NCBI RefSeq assembly: GCF_000166195.2
Contig: NZ_CM001403.1
Span: forward strand, 4,668,432-4,732,431
Direction of reading: 5' to 3'
Source of the DNA: Mucilaginibacter paludis DSM 18603
Lineage (GTDB): Bacteria; Bacteroidota; Bacteroidia; Sphingobacteriales; Sphingobacteriaceae
DNA: 64,000 nt
Position numbers and translations under genes: made by a program. Under the pieces are notes generated by a model. The model saw nothing but the letters and a program-made list of their open reading frames with translations, ran no database searches and was not told the origin of the DNA. Numbering within the stretch: position 1 is the first letter of the stretch; every line of letters begins with the position of its first letter. Shown here piece after piece: positions 42,127 through 51,292 of this stretch.

Positions 42127-42646
42127 GAAAAAAACAAAAACGGTTTAACTGGCTTGGTGGCAAAGTATCAAGAAAATACTTCCAATTTGTAAACCTATAA
42201 ATAATTGACAATATAACAAATTAAGATTTTAGGAGGCTTTTTAATAAACTGACACCACGCAGCGTTAACTAAAATTTTATATAAAGTTAACTATTCTGGT
42301 ATTGGATTATAGGTGGAATTTATCAATAAGAAGCAGGTTTTTAACAAGTTTTTGCCCTTGGTTAAATATATGTAACAGAAGATAGTTTTATGGTTTTAGT
42401 AGATGCTATATGTGCCGCCACCTAATGCCGGCAATGCAAAGTAATTTGAATAATTACAGGCGGATTTGAAGATTTTCAAAGTTTGCGTTAACGCGCGGAA
42501 GCCGTTAAAGTACAACGGCGACTAATGAGATTTTACAATAAGCTAAGAGGCTTAATTACTCGCCAGTTTTACTGACTTAGAAATTAAGCCCCTAATCAAT
42601 TTAGCATCTTAGTTTTACAATTTCGGTCCGGATATTAGCCCCAATA
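42127..42646. other. Intergenic region between the sigma gene and the SDR gene
   Basis: This 520-bp AT-rich stretch has no plausible gene. GGCTTAATT (42549-42557) and AATTAAGCC (42582-42590) form a 9-bp inverted repeat about 57 nt beyond the SDR stop codon, without a T-run. The promoter of the sigma gene should be in the first 150 bp, but no exact -7 box stands out. Confidence 0.5.
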
Positions 42647-43489
42647 CTATTCTCCAACCGGAAAATCAGCCCCTTTGGTTGTTTCTTCCCAGGCGTCAAA
42701 ATCCTTTTTCAGTTCTTCCAACTTGTTACGAGCTCCTTTTAGTGCAGCCGCACCTAAAAGCAAACGCAACGGCGGGTGTTCTGCTTCAACAGCTTTTACA
42801 ATGGCCCTGGCCGCGCGTACCGGATCGCCGGGTTGGGCGCCGCTATAACCGCGGATGGCGGCTTTGTTTTTATGTGCGGTATCCTGGTAATCGTCAATTA
42901 CAATTTTACTGTTATTTGCCGAACGGCCTGCCCAATCGGTACGGAAGCCGCTTGGTGCTATTACGGTCACCTTAATACCCAAGTGTGCGGTTTCTTTGGA
43001 TAACGACTCGGATAAGCCGTCGACCGCGAATTTAGTGGCATTATAAAAACCAACCGCAGGGAAACCCACCAGGCCACCGATAGATGCCACGTTTACAATA
43101 TGGCCGCTGCGTTTAGCGCGCATGTGCGGTAACACGGCATTAATCATGTTAGCCAAGCCAAAGAAATTGATCTCGAACATCCGGCGTACTTCGGCCTCTT
43201 CGCTTTCTTCAATAGCGCCAAAGTAACCTATCCCGGCATTGTTTACCAACACATCTATCTGGCCAAATTTGGCCAATGTTTGTTCAACAGCAGCTTTAAT
43301 GTCATCGGGCTTAGTTACGTCGAGTTTCACCGCTATGGCGGTGTCTGGGTATGCTGCCACAATATCATTTACATCATCGGTATTGCGGGCTGCAACAGCC
43401 GCTTTATAGCCCGATTGTAAAACGTATTTAGCCAGTTCGCGGCCAAAGCCGGTGGAACAGCCAGTTATTAACCACACTTTGTTTTTCAT
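42647..43489 (-). CDS. Short-chain dehydrogenase/reductase
   Basis: A 280-residue cytoplasmic SDR oxidoreductase with a Rossmann fold. The cofactor loop is TGCSTGFG (9-16), the structural motif is NNAGIG, and the catalytic residues are S in VASIGG and Y-x-x-x-K in FYNATKF. The basic residue in AARNTDD suggests NADP(H). It resembles the classical 'oxidoreductase, SDR family' often found next to regulators. No substrate can be assigned. It is monocistronic between two sigma-factor loci. Confidence 0.93.
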   Translation of the reverse strand: MKNKVWLITGCSTGFGRELAKYVLQSGYKAAVAARNTDDVNDIVAAYPDTAIAVKLDVTKPDDIKAAVEQTLAKFGQIDVLVNNAGIGYFGAIEESEEAEVRRMFEINFFGLANMINAVLPHMRAKRSGHIVNVASIGGLVGFPAVGFYNATKFAVDGLSESLSKETAHLGIKVTVIAPSGFRTDWAGRSANNSKIVIDDYQDTAHKNKAAIRGYSGAQPGDPVRAARAIVKAVEAEHPPLRLLLGAAALKGARNKLEELKKDFDAWEETTKGADFPVGE

Positions 43490-43815
43490 TGTGTTTATTT
43501 TGCTTTATATTCAACAAAATAACATCACAAACTGAATTTGTTTGTCAGTACAGATTCATTAATTCTGGCGAATAACATCATGCCAGTTTTATTCTTCCTA
43601 CTTAATGGAGCAAGAAATTTTGATGGGTTCATACTGTCATGCATCCGTTTTGCTTTAGTTGAGTCATGTAGATTTTAATACGGGTATGTTAACTAAACGT
43701 ATAACTTAGATTAACAAATACTCCATATATTTATATGGTTTGATATTTTATCTTGCCGCTGTTGCGGGAATAGATTATATTTAGAAATGATATTCGTCTC
43801 TTTTAGGTTTATGCA
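43490..43815. other. Divergent intergenic region with a palindrome
   Basis: These 326 bp separate the SDR gene and the second sigma gene. CCATATATTTATATGG (43723-43738) is a perfect 7-bp inverted repeat with a 2-bp centre, 78 bp before the sigma start. TATATTTA near 43776 is one base from the -7 consensus. No gene is visible. Confidence 0.45.
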
Positions 43816-44400
43816 ATGAAGCGCATTCTTGAGGATTTATCAGATCCGGAGCTTTTAGAATTATTACATCATGACAATCAGGCTGCTTTTGTATGTATTT
43901 ACAATAGATATTGGTCTGAGCTTTATCGTTGTGCTTTTAAGATATTCCCATACCAGGAAACATGCGAGGATTTGATTCACGATGTTTTTTTATTTTTGTG
44001 GAATAAGAGGGCTTCGCTGAACGTAAAATCATTAAGAGATTACCTGTACATAGCTGTAAAAAACAGGGCGCTTAATAAAATACGTTCAGAAAAAAGCCTG
44101 CTGAGGATTGCCAATGCTCAACCTTCGCCTGTATCTTCTGATACACCATTAGACGATCGCCTAAACTCTATCGAAATCAATAAAATTTATGATATGGCCC
44201 TGGCTGGTTTGCCGGACAGGTGCCGTGAAATTATGATTCTGAGCAGAAAGGAACATCTTTCGAACAAAGAGATTGCCGCCAGGTTAAACATTACGCCAAA
44301 AACAGTTGAAAACCAAATTACCATTGCTCTGCGCCAGATTCGCGTTAAACTCGATGAGTTTTTAGTATATCTGGTGGTTTTTTGTAGTCTTTTTATGTGA
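43816..44400 (+). CDS. ECF RNA polymerase sigma factor with hydrophobic C-terminal tail
   Basis: A 194-residue ECF sigma factor that starts the second SusC/D locus. Region 2: AFVCIYNRYWSELYRCAFKI and CEDLIHDVFLFLWNKRASL. Region 4: LPDRCREIMILSRKEHLSNK and EIAARLNITPKTVENQITIA. As in the other sigma factor of the window, the protein ends in a hydrophobic run (FLVYLVVFCSLFM). A fecR gene follows after 91 nt. Confidence 0.93.
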   Translation: MKRILEDLSDPELLELLHHDNQAAFVCIYNRYWSELYRCAFKIFPYQETCEDLIHDVFLFLWNKRASLNVKSLRDYLYIAVKNRALNKIRSEKSLLRIANAQPSPVSSDTPLDDRLNSIEINKIYDMALAGLPDRCREIMILSRKEHLSNKEIAARLNITPKTVENQITIALRQIRVKLDEFLVYLVVFCSLFM

Positions 44401-44491
44401 TAATGTAGCTTATTTGGCTTTTTACGAAAAAAATACAATTTCTTTTGGGGGATAGGTTGAATGGTTGTGTCTTTACTACCAAAGCAGCCCT

Positions 44492-45469
44492 ATGATTCTC
44501 TCATTTTTTAAAAGCAGCAAGAAAAAAAGTTCTGAAGAGGATGATGCGGCGTTAAAAATGTCGCTTACAGTAGATTCTTTCAAATCAAATCCGTCACCGT
44601 GGGACACTACGAGGATGGGGGACGAGAATGAAACCGGTGAGCGGATTTTAAATCGCCTTGTGTCCAGCATCAATGGTGCTGAAACACAACACAGGCACCG
44701 CATTAGGCGACTGATGACGTTATCGGCAGCGGCCATAATTTTAACCTGCCTTGTTGCCGGGTTTTTATTTAAGGATGAGTTGCTGGATCACCTCCTCTCC
44801 TCATCAAACGTTTTAGTTGAAACCAAACCCGGCGAACGGCTAAAATTAACTTTGCCTGACGGATCAAATGTTACTTTGAACGCCGGGACCAGGTTGAGTT
44901 ATCCGCAACGCTTCAACCACAAAAAACGCGAAGTGGTGCTGTTAAGTGGCGAAGCTTACTTTGATATTAAGCACGATATCAAAAAGCCATTTATCGTTAA
45001 CGCAGATAAAACACGTACAACTGTATTGGGTACAGCATTTAATATCAGAGCATATAGTTTTATTGGAGATGTTACCGTAACGGTGGCCAGCGGAAAGGTG
45101 GCAGTAAATAGCCAATCTGGACAGGCGCGGGGTAAAGCGTGTTTTTTGTTGCCTAATGAGCAAATTACCTATAATAAAACCAGCGGAGAAATGCAAAAGA
45201 GCGAAGTTAAAGCTCAGGACGCCATGGGTTGGATGGATGGCAGGCTAATATTTACTAACGAGACCTTTGGGCAGGTAGCCGGTTTACTCGAAAATAAGTA
45301 TAACGTTAAAATTGAATTTGAGGATAGTACAATCGCATCATATCACTTCTCTGCATCGTTTGAGCCCACCGAAAATTTAAATGATGTGCTCGACGCTCTT
45401 ACCTTAACCAAAGGGCTGCAGTATACTTTAAAAAATCAAATCGTACAAATTTCACGCGCCAAGCCATAA
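44492..45469 (+). CDS. FecR-family anti-sigma factor
   Basis: An inner membrane anti-sigma factor of 325 residues with a single membrane helix (about 68-90, LMTLSAAAIILTCLVAGFLF). FecR blocks are VETKPGERLKLTLPDGSNVT, LLSGEAYFDIKHDIKKPFIV and TTVLGTAFNIRAY, followed by DUF4974 (FTNETFGQVAGLLENKYNVK). The start is ATG 44492; the longer frame begins with TTG at 44465. It should sense the STN domain of the SusC encoded downstream. Confidence 0.92.
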   Translation: MILSFFKSSKKKSSEEDDAALKMSLTVDSFKSNPSPWDTTRMGDENETGERILNRLVSSINGAETQHRHRIRRLMTLSAAAIILTCLVAGFLFKDELLDHLLSSSNVLVETKPGERLKLTLPDGSNVTLNAGTRLSYPQRFNHKKREVVLLSGEAYFDIKHDIKKPFIVNADKTRTTVLGTAFNIRAYSFIGDVTVTVASGKVAVNSQSGQARGKACFLLPNEQITYNKTSGEMQKSEVKAQDAMGWMDGRLIFTNETFGQVAGLLENKYNVKIEFEDSTIASYHFSASFEPTENLNDVLDALTLTKGLQYTLKNQIVQISRAKP

Positions 45470-45545
45470 ATAGTTAATAGTCCCCTAATTGTTTTACCCC
45501 CTTAACCCCTTAAACTATGATCTAAAAATTACTCCAAATTACAAA

Positions 45546-45569
45546 GCCGGAAAGTTTCAACTTTCCGGC
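45546..45569 (+). promoter_or_regulatory. Perfect hairpin between fecR and susC
   Basis: GCCGGAAAG (45546-45554) and CTTTCCGGC (45561-45569) pair perfectly around TTTCAA, and the innermost bases can pair as well. It lies 77 nt after fecR and 93 nt before susC. There is no U-tract, so it may be a stabiliser or processing site that separates regulator and transporter expression. The open frame across it (45489-45707) is not gene-like. Confidence 0.6.
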
Positions 45570-45661
45570 CTCAATCAGGGTCAGTACGTAACGCCAATCA
45601 CTTTACTGCCCGCATGTTTTATCAATCTTTTTTACTTTCTTAACAAAACACCATCAAAGGT

Positions 45662-48600
45662 ATGCAAAATTATGCTCGCAGTTTACTGCCAGTTTATAGC
45701 CGTCTGAGTAACTTTCAGCAAAAAATAGTTTATCTTTTACTGACACTCATCATCCTGGGGCCGTTAAAATCCGCAGCTCAGAAACCAGAAGACGCTAAAG
45801 TAAATGTCGACTTTAACAATATTCCACTCAAGCAGGCTTTCAAGGAGATAGAGAAAAAAAGCAAATTGAAATTTGTTTACAACGAAGAGTCGGTAGCGCC
45901 TTATCATGCCACCTTGAAAGCGCAGAACGAAACCGTTAAACAGGTGCTTGTTGCGTTGCTTAAAAATACCAGGCTCGAATTCCAATTTAAAGAAAGCAAG
46001 TGCATTATTGTAGATAAAAAGAGTGTCAGTTCTACTAAAATGGGGGGTGTCGTTACGCCCCCAACGCAAGTGCCTATGTCAAGCATCATGATGCGTAGCA
46101 TACATGGTAAGGTTACCGCGTCTGATGATAATCTGCCCCTGTCTAACGCGACGATCATGGTGAAGGAGTTTGTGCCGATACGTACCCAAACAAACAATAG
46201 TGGTCAATTTACAATCAGTTTTCCGGCAAACGCCAAAACCTTGGTGATCACTCACATTGGGTACGCTCAGCAGGAGATTTTAATTTCTGATGCCGATAGC
46301 TACGAGGTGATGATGGATGTTTCAAAACAAAGCCTGAACGATGTGGTGGTAGTGGGCCCGTTTACCCGGAAGGCCGAAAGCTTTACCGGTGCGGCGGTAA
46401 CTTTTACCCAGGAGGATCTGCGCTCTGTAGGCGATCAAAATATCATCCAGAGCCTAAAGATCCTTGATCCATCATTTATCCAGATAGAGAATAATAGTAT
46501 GGGTTCTGATCCTAATACTTTGCCTAACTTACAAATCAGGGGAGGTAGCAGTTTGCCAGGGTTACAGGGTTCGTACTCCTCCGAACCTAATATGCCACTT
46601 TTTATCCTGGATGGCTTTGAAGCCAGCGAGCAAAAAATTTATGATCTGGACATGAACCGGGTAGCCTCGGTAACCATCTTAAAAGATGCCGCTGCAAAGG
46701 CCATTTATGGTTCAAAGGCCGCAAATGGAGTGGTTGTGGTTGAAACCCGGCGCCCGCAGGCAGGCAAACTGCAGATTAGCTATACAGCGGATGTTAATGT
46801 AACGGCGCCCGACCTGAGCAGTTATCATTTGGCAAACGCGTCGCAAAAACTACAGATCGAGCAAAATGCCGGTCGTTACACCACGCCCTATTTTTATTCG
46901 ACACAGCTTCTGGCCGAGCAATATAATCGTACTTATACCGACGTAGTGAGAGGGGTTAATACCGATTGGCTTGCACAGCCAGTACATACCGGCCTTGGTC
47001 AAAAACACGCGCTATCCATGGAAGGCGGCGATGCCGCCTTTCGTTACGGCGTTGATATGAGCTATAACAAGATTACCGGCGCGATGAAAGGCTCCAATCG
47101 TAATACTACTTTGGGCGATGTTTACTTATCATACCGGGTAAAGAATGTATTGTTCAGAAATACATTAACAGTTGGTTTTAACAGGAGCGATGATTCGCCG
47201 TATGGTTCCTTTTCTCAATATTCAAGGCTTAACCCGTACTGGTCTCCAAAAGATAGTACCGGCAGTGTTAGTAAATTGTTGGGCACATTTGATGCAGGGT
47301 TAGGTACACCAATTAGTTATTACAATCCTTTATATGATGCCACTATAGGCACAAAAAACTTTTCGCGTTATACTGATATCAATGATAATTTTCAAATCGA
47401 GTGGTCGGTTGCCAAATCGTTAAAGCTGATCACCAGGTTTTCTTATGATCAGCAGCAAAACCACCGTGAAGACTTTTACCCGGCAGGGAGTACCCGATAT
47501 GCTAACTATCCCGATTCACTTTATTTTCAGCGCGGCGATTATAGTATCTCTGATGGACGCGATATTTCTATCAGGTCGGATGTTACCCTTAATTACTCCA
47601 AACAGTTAAAAAAACACTTGCTGTTTTTGAACGTAGGATGGAACATATCCGACGTAAAAAGCGAAACCTATAGTTTTAGCGCTCAGGGGTTTTTGAATGA
47701 TCAGGTTGATAATATCAGCTTTGCTAAACAATACCCGTCAGATAGCCGCCCAACCGGTTCTGATGCCGTAACCAGGGAAACCGGTATCATATCGGCATTA
47801 AATTATTCCTACGACGATCGCTTTCTGCTTGATATGAGCTACCGTAAGCAAGGTTCAAGCATTTTTGGTGCCGATAATAAGTGGGGCGATTTTGGGTCGA
47901 AAGGTATTGGCTGGAATTTACACAATGAAACTTTTTTGAGGAAAGTAACCTGGATAAACCAATTAAGATTAAGGGCATCAACAGGTTATACCGGTAGTCA
48001 AAATTTTAATCCTTACCAGGCTATGGCAACGTATAATTTTTATACCGATACCTACTATGATAACGTGGTGGGTGCTAAATTAATGGCCTTAGCTAACAAC
48101 CAGTTAAAGTGGCAGGAAACCCGGGAACATAATTATGCTGTGGATATAAAGTTGTTTAACCGGATGAGTTTAAGGTTTGATTACTATATCAAAAATACAG
48201 ACAACCTGCTTACAGATATATCATTACCTGGTTCAACCGGTTTTTTTACCATTGTTGATAATCTGGGAGCTGTGCAAAACAAAGGTATTGATGCAACACT
48301 TAGTTTTAAAGTGTTGAGTAATCCAGAAAAGGGTTCGTTCCTTAACCTGTTTGTATCTGCCGCGAGCAACAAAAACAAGTTGGTGAAAATATCCAACGCG
48401 CTCAAAAACCTCAATGACCAGCGTGAAGCGGCCAGGGCTTCTTCGGGCTCCACTGCGCCATTCATCCGGTACCAGGAAGGGCAGTCAACATCGGCTATTT
48501 TTGCTGTCCGGTCATTAGGCATCGATCCAGCAAACGGTAAAGAAATCTATTTAAAAGCAGATGGTACTAAAACATATCTATGGAATGCTGATGATCAGGT

Positions 48601-49075
48601 AGCATTGGGTGATTCTAACCCCAAAGTGAGCGGAAGTTTCGGTTTTAACACTGTATACAAAGGGTGGGGATTAAATTGTGCTTTTTCTTATAAAGTTGGC
48701 GGGCAATATTACAACCAAACCCTGGCCGACCGTGTGGAGAATGTCGACATTCAATACAACGTAGATAGCCGGGTGTTTACCGATACCTGGAAAAAACCCG
48801 GCGACCAATCATTTTTTAAAAACATAACCAGCCGACCTAATAAAAGCGAACCAACCTCGCGGTTTGTACAAAACCTTAATCAGTTGGTCATGTCATCAAT
48901 TAACGCATCGTACGATTTTAAAAATGCCGCATTGTTAAAAAAGCTGGGTTTAAAAAGGTTTAAGGCTACCATGTTCACCAACGATCTGTTTACGGTTTCT
49001 TCCATTCAAACAGAGCGCGGGCTGGATTATCCTTATGCCCGTTCACTTTCATTTTCACTCCAGGCCACATTTTAA
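45662..49075 (+). CDS. SusC/RagA TonB-linked importer with STN signalling domain
   Basis: A 1137-residue outer membrane importer. After the signal region (KIVYLLLTLIILGPLKSAAQ) comes an STN domain (about 45-120, NVDFNNIPLKQAFKEIEKKS), a carboxypeptidase-regulatory-like domain (about 143-222, SIHGKVTASDDNLPLSNATI), the plug (about 228-370, NDVVVVGPFTRKAESFTGAA, VTILKDAAAKAIYGSKAANG) and the barrel ending YARSLSFSLQATF. The STN domain pairs it with the FecR upstream. The SusD gene follows after 2 nt. Confidence 0.95.
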   Translation: MQNYARSLLPVYSRLSNFQQKIVYLLLTLIILGPLKSAAQKPEDAKVNVDFNNIPLKQAFKEIEKKSKLKFVYNEESVAPYHATLKAQNETVKQVLVALLKNTRLEFQFKESKCIIVDKKSVSSTKMGGVVTPPTQVPMSSIMMRSIHGKVTASDDNLPLSNATIMVKEFVPIRTQTNNSGQFTISFPANAKTLVITHIGYAQQEILISDADSYEVMMDVSKQSLNDVVVVGPFTRKAESFTGAAVTFTQEDLRSVGDQNIIQSLKILDPSFIQIENNSMGSDPNTLPNLQIRGGSSLPGLQGSYSSEPNMPLFILDGFEASEQKIYDLDMNRVASVTILKDAAAKAIYGSKAANGVVVVETRRPQAGKLQISYTADVNVTAPDLSSYHLANASQKLQIEQNAGRYTTPYFYSTQLLAEQYNRTYTDVVRGVNTDWLAQPVHTGLGQKHALSMEGGDAAFRYGVDMSYNKITGAMKGSNRNTTLGDVYLSYRVKNVLFRNTLTVGFNRSDDSPYGSFSQYSRLNPYWSPKDSTGSVSKLLGTFDAGLGTPISYYNPLYDATIGTKNFSRYTDINDNFQIEWSVAKSLKLITRFSYDQQQNHREDFYPAGSTRYANYPDSLYFQRGDYSISDGRDISIRSDVTLNYSKQLKKHLLFLNVGWNISDVKSETYSFSAQGFLNDQVDNISFAKQYPSDSRPTGSDAVTRETGIISALNYSYDDRFLLDMSYRKQGSSIFGADNKWGDFGSKGIGWNLHNETFLRKVTWINQLRLRASTGYTGSQNFNPYQAMATYNFYTDTYYDNVVGAKLMALANNQLKWQETREHNYAVDIKLFNRMSLRFDYYIKNTDNLLTDISLPGSTGFFTIVDNLGAVQNKGIDATLSFKVLSNPEKGSFLNLFVSAASNKNKLVKISNALKNLNDQREAARASSGSTAPFIRYQEGQSTSAIFAVRSLGIDPANGKEIYLKADGTKTYLWNADDQVALGDSNPKVSGSFGFNTVYKGWGLNCAFSYKVGGQYYNQTLADRVENVDIQYNVDSRVFTDTWKKPGDQSFFKNITSRPNKSEPTSRFVQNLNQLVMSSINASYDFKNAALLKKLGLKRFKATMFTNDLFTVSSIQTERGLDYPYARSLSFSLQATF

Positions 49076-49077
49076 AT

Positions 49078-50514
49078 ATGATCCACATGAAAACAAAATT
49101 ACTATTTATAACAACCGCGGTGCTCATGGTAATGGCATTGGCTTCGTGTAGTAAATTTCTTGATGTTAAGCCCGAAGCCCAGGTTAAGGATTCTGAGCTT
49201 TTTTCTTCGGAATTAGGATTTAAGGAAGCTCTTTCCGGGGTGTATAGTTCGTTAACCTATGAACCCCTTTATGGTAGAGAAATGACGTTTGGCTTGATGG
49301 GCGTGCTTGCCTACGAATGGGATTATCAGTCGAGTAGCTATGAGTTCGATAAAATTTATGCTTACAAAAATACAAAGTCTCTTACCAGGATTGATGCCAT
49401 CTGGAATGGGGCATATAATGCTATAGCTAACAATAATATGATCCTGTCCAATATCGACGGTCAAAAATCGGTATTTTCGGGTAACAACTATAATGTGATC
49501 AAAGGCGAGTCGCTTGCGCTCAGGGCCTTCATTCATTTTGACCTGCTGCGGATCTTTGGCGCCAGCTATGCCGAAAACCCAAATAAGTTAACTATCCCCT
49601 ATGTAACCTTAACAACAAAGGAGAATTTTCCGCAGCTTACAGTTTCTCAGGTTTTAGATAAAGTGATAGCGGACCTTACGGCAGCTGCTGAACTGTTGCA
49701 GGTTGACCCGATATTAACCGGCCAAACCATTACAACCGCTAACGATGGTGGTTACCTGCTTAACCGGCAGGTACACCTGAATTATTATGCTGTAAAGGGT
49801 TTGCTGGCCAGGGTATACCTTTATAAGCAAGATTATGTTAATGCCCTGGCCAACGCGCAGGTTGTTATCCAGTCGGCTAAGTTTCCATGGATCAAGTCCG
49901 AGGCGTTAACCAACAAGACCGTGTCCGATCTAACCTTTTCTACGGAGCATCTTTTTGCTTTGAATGTTGTCCGGCTCAAAACCATTTCTAATGATGCCTT
50001 TACTGCTACAGGGAACAGTACCTTTTATATTACGCCTGCCAGTTTATCGGATTATTATAACAGTAGTTCGGATTTTCGTTACCTGTATTGGTTCAGTCCT
50101 AATGACCAGGGAAATCTTTTTTTGTATAAGTATACCCAGCTCGCCGCTGCCACCTGGCCGCAGGCTTACAGGAACAAGTTACCGCTGATCAAGTTATCCG
50201 AAATGTACTTTATTGCGGCTGAATGCTTAAAAAACACTAATTATACTCAAGCTGTTAGCCTCATCAATACAGTACGGGTAGCTAGGGGTGTTAACTCTTC
50301 GGCTGTCAATACCGTGGATTTTGACAATGCACTTGCATCGGAATATAGGAAAGAATTTATCGGTGAGGGGCAGCTCTTCTTTTATCATAAACGCAGAAAT
50401 GATGTGAGTATACCTAAAGCAGGCGGGCTGGATCTGGTTGCGCTTAAAGGGTATAAACTGCCCATACCGGTAAGCGAAATTGTAAATGGAGTAGGCCGGG
50501 TTGATAATCAATAA
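49078..50514 (+). CDS. RagB/SusD family substrate-binding lipoprotein
   Basis: A 478-residue SusD homologue, shorter than the two at 30-36 kb. The lipobox is ALASC. Typical blocks are KGESLALRAFIHFDLLRIFG, HLNYYAVKGLLARVYLYKQD, LPLIKLSEMYFIAAECLKNT and YRKEFIGEGQLFFYHKRRND, ending KLPIPVSEIVNG. The second ATG at 49087 (MKTKLL) is an equally good start. Confidence 0.94.
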   Translation: MIHMKTKLLFITTAVLMVMALASCSKFLDVKPEAQVKDSELFSSELGFKEALSGVYSSLTYEPLYGREMTFGLMGVLAYEWDYQSSSYEFDKIYAYKNTKSLTRIDAIWNGAYNAIANNNMILSNIDGQKSVFSGNNYNVIKGESLALRAFIHFDLLRIFGASYAENPNKLTIPYVTLTTKENFPQLTVSQVLDKVIADLTAAAELLQVDPILTGQTITTANDGGYLLNRQVHLNYYAVKGLLARVYLYKQDYVNALANAQVVIQSAKFPWIKSEALTNKTVSDLTFSTEHLFALNVVRLKTISNDAFTATGNSTFYITPASLSDYYNSSSDFRYLYWFSPNDQGNLFLYKYTQLAAATWPQAYRNKLPLIKLSEMYFIAAECLKNTNYTQAVSLINTVRVARGVNSSAVNTVDFDNALASEYRKEFIGEGQLFFYHKRRNDVSIPKAGGLDLVALKGYKLPIPVSEIVNGVGRVDNQ

Positions 50515-50525
50515 AACACACCAAA

Positions 50526-51287
50526 ATGAAAAAAAACATCATTTGTTTACTCGTAACTTTAGCCGGAGGAATATTTTTCTCCTGCAATAAAACAAACCCA
50601 TTGATGTACTCATCTGCGTCGGATGGTATCAAGCTGCAACTGGGCATCACATCATTTAATCCGGATAGTGTAGCCTATAATTTTGCCTATAAATCCACAA
50701 ACCCAACGGATTCAATCCTATTTACGGGCCTGGTAATAGGGAAAGCCGCCGACCACGACAGGACATTTTTTTTGAAAGCGATAGCCGGAGATACGGCAAG
50801 GCTCAAAGCCGGTACCGACTATGTTTTTGGCACTTACGTGATCAAAAAGAATACTTACCAGGGCTATTTCCCCATCTATGTCAAGCGTACAACCAATTTT
50901 TTAAGCAAACCCGCTCGCCTGGTTTTTGGCCTTACTGATAAGGGGGAGCTCAAGTCGGGGGTAAATGAACTATCGAAGATGGTGATCAATTTTACAAATC
51001 TGTTTTCAAAACCAGGCAACTGGGATGTGGATGCTTATCCGTACGTTAAGCTGGCTACTTATTTTGGCAGCTACAGTAATGTGAAATTTCAGTTCATCAC
51101 CACCGCAATTGGGCAGCCGCCTATATTCAAGGTACGAAGTGCTGGTACACCGGGGGCTGGCGAAATTGATTACACAACGGTTACCTATTATAAAAATACT
51201 TGCAAAGTACAGCTGGCTAATTATAATGCGGCTAACCCTACCGCTACTTTAAAAGATGAAAACAATAACCCCGTTACTTTTCCCTGA
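50526..51287 (+). CDS. DUF4843 lipoprotein
   Basis: A 253-residue lipoprotein (lipobox FFSC, Cys21), probably on the cell surface. DUF4843 proteins occur after SusD in loci that also encode PKD-like and thioredoxin-like proteins; their function is unknown. Visible features are beta-rich repeats (FTGLVIGKAADHDRTFFLKA, LKAGTDYVF, PARLVFGL) and a conserved WDVDAYPYVKLATYFGSYS near 163-181. It sits 11 nt after susD. Confidence 0.8.
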   Translation: MKKNIICLLVTLAGGIFFSCNKTNPLMYSSASDGIKLQLGITSFNPDSVAYNFAYKSTNPTDSILFTGLVIGKAADHDRTFFLKAIAGDTARLKAGTDYVFGTYVIKKNTYQGYFPIYVKRTTNFLSKPARLVFGLTDKGELKSGVNELSKMVINFTNLFSKPGNWDVDAYPYVKLATYFGSYSNVKFQFITTAIGQPPIFKVRSAGTPGAGEIDYTTVTYYKNTCKVQLANYNAANPTATLKDENNNPVTFP

Positions 51288-51292
51288 TCATC

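Noticed and set aside
45489..45707. 72-codon frame between fecR and susC
   Set aside because: Crosses a perfect hairpin and overlaps the susC start; no protein features.
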